DNA of 12,868 nt from an uncultured Eubacteriales bacterium (lineage in GTDB: Bacteria; Bacillota; Clostridia; Oscillospirales; CAG-272). Under the pieces are notes generated by a model. That model made no database searches. It had not been told where the DNA came from and saw only the letters and a program-made list of their open reading frames with translations. Numbering within the stretch: the stretch's first letter is position 1; each line of letters opens with the position of its first letter. The stretch is taken from assembly GCA_900548735.1 (NCBI GenBank), contig URMC01000047.1, positions 1 to 12,868 on the forward strand, in the 5' to 3' direction. The translations under genes were made by a program, and so were the position numbers. Shown here piece after piece: positions 12,730 to 12,868 of the stretch.

Positions 12730-12868
12730 TAGCCTGACAGGAGATATCCGAACCCGGTTCTCGCGGGCGGATTCTCCGTCATACTGCGTTAAAAATACTC
12801 GGGAATATAAAATATTCCCTGCGTTTTTGCCTTGCCTGACGAAAAATCCGTCCCGCGAGAACTCTTCG
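12730..12868. mobile_element. Second copy of the TA-flanked element, cut by the window end
   Basis: After TA (12730-12731), 137 bases match 3565-3699 with only a few substitutions and two single-base insertions. The left inverted end, the long complementary arms (from 12757 and to about 12862) and the central hairpin GGGAATAT-AAA-ATATTCCC (12801-12819) are all kept. The right half would lie beyond the window. Confidence 0.8.

Larger units (their letters stand above)
12401..12868. other. Intergenic region upstream of the liv operon
   Basis: It holds the liv promoter, a plus-strand promoter, a GGGCGACC palindrome and the start of a second inverted-repeat element. The base composition is markedly more AT-rich than the genes between 12401 and 12700. 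The liv leader has a short hairpin (AGGGG at 12436-12440 with CCCCT at 12445-12449). I see no gene; the one longer minus-strand frame overlaps the promoter. Confidence 0.7.

Noticed and set aside
12700..12732. Ten-codon plus-strand frame after the promoter, ending in the TAG at the element boundary
   Set aside because: It is mostly the GGGCGACC palindrome, and the purine stretch before the ATG is too close to it. Too short to support as a gene.

Overview
The window looks like a piece of a GC-rich, Gram-positive anaerobe of the class Clostridia, most plausibly an uncultured gut member of the Oscillospirales. The grounds are a dsRBD-less Mini-ribonuclease III, strong AGGAGG-type ribosome binding sites, a lipoprotein solute-binding protein, tightly overlapping operons, and intergenic gaps full of short hairpin repeats. 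This placement is inference; there is no rRNA or tRNA in the window.

Layout. Positions 1-580 are gene-free and repeat-rich. Positions 581-5883 carry six minus-strand genes, in transcription order: DeoR-family regulator, ribokinase, Mini-RNase III, [a 268-bp inverted-repeat element], NUDIX ADP-ribose pyrophosphatase, MFS (SLC45/GPH-like) transporter and a membrane-anchored glycerophosphodiester phosphodiesterase. Genes within each block overlap or nearly touch. The regulator faces a plus-strand GpsA-like glycerol-3-phosphate dehydrogenase (6048-7118) across a 164-base gap holding two back-to-back promoters and a 21-base palindrome that suits an operator. The dehydrogenase ends in a strong intrinsic terminator. 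A 335-base gap (7160-7494) of hairpin repeats follows. Then comes a complete minus-strand branched-chain amino acid ABC transporter, in transcription order livJ/K, livH, livM, livG, livF (12400 down to 7495), with its own promoter and a terminator-like hairpin between the binding protein and the permease genes. Positions 12401-12868 hold that promoter, a plus-strand promoter and the start of a second copy of the inverted-repeat element.

How the genes may work together. The left block makes and uses sugar phosphates: ribokinase and ADP-ribose pyrophosphatase both yield ribose 5-phosphate, the phosphodiesterase yields glycerol 3-phosphate, and the GpsA-like enzyme would interconvert that with dihydroxyacetone phosphate. 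A DeoR-family repressor, a class that usually senses sugar phosphates, sits between the two transcription units. The right block imports branched-chain amino acids or similar substrates.

The most unusual content is not a gene. It is a non-autonomous, TA-flanked element with 26-base inverted ends (3563-3834, and again from 12730). Two 11-base palindromes, each flanked by TA and built from the element's end sequence, lie inside operons at 3833-3847 and 8212-8226. Each supplies the TAG stop codon of the gene it abuts. They look like excision footprints or minimal derivatives of the element.
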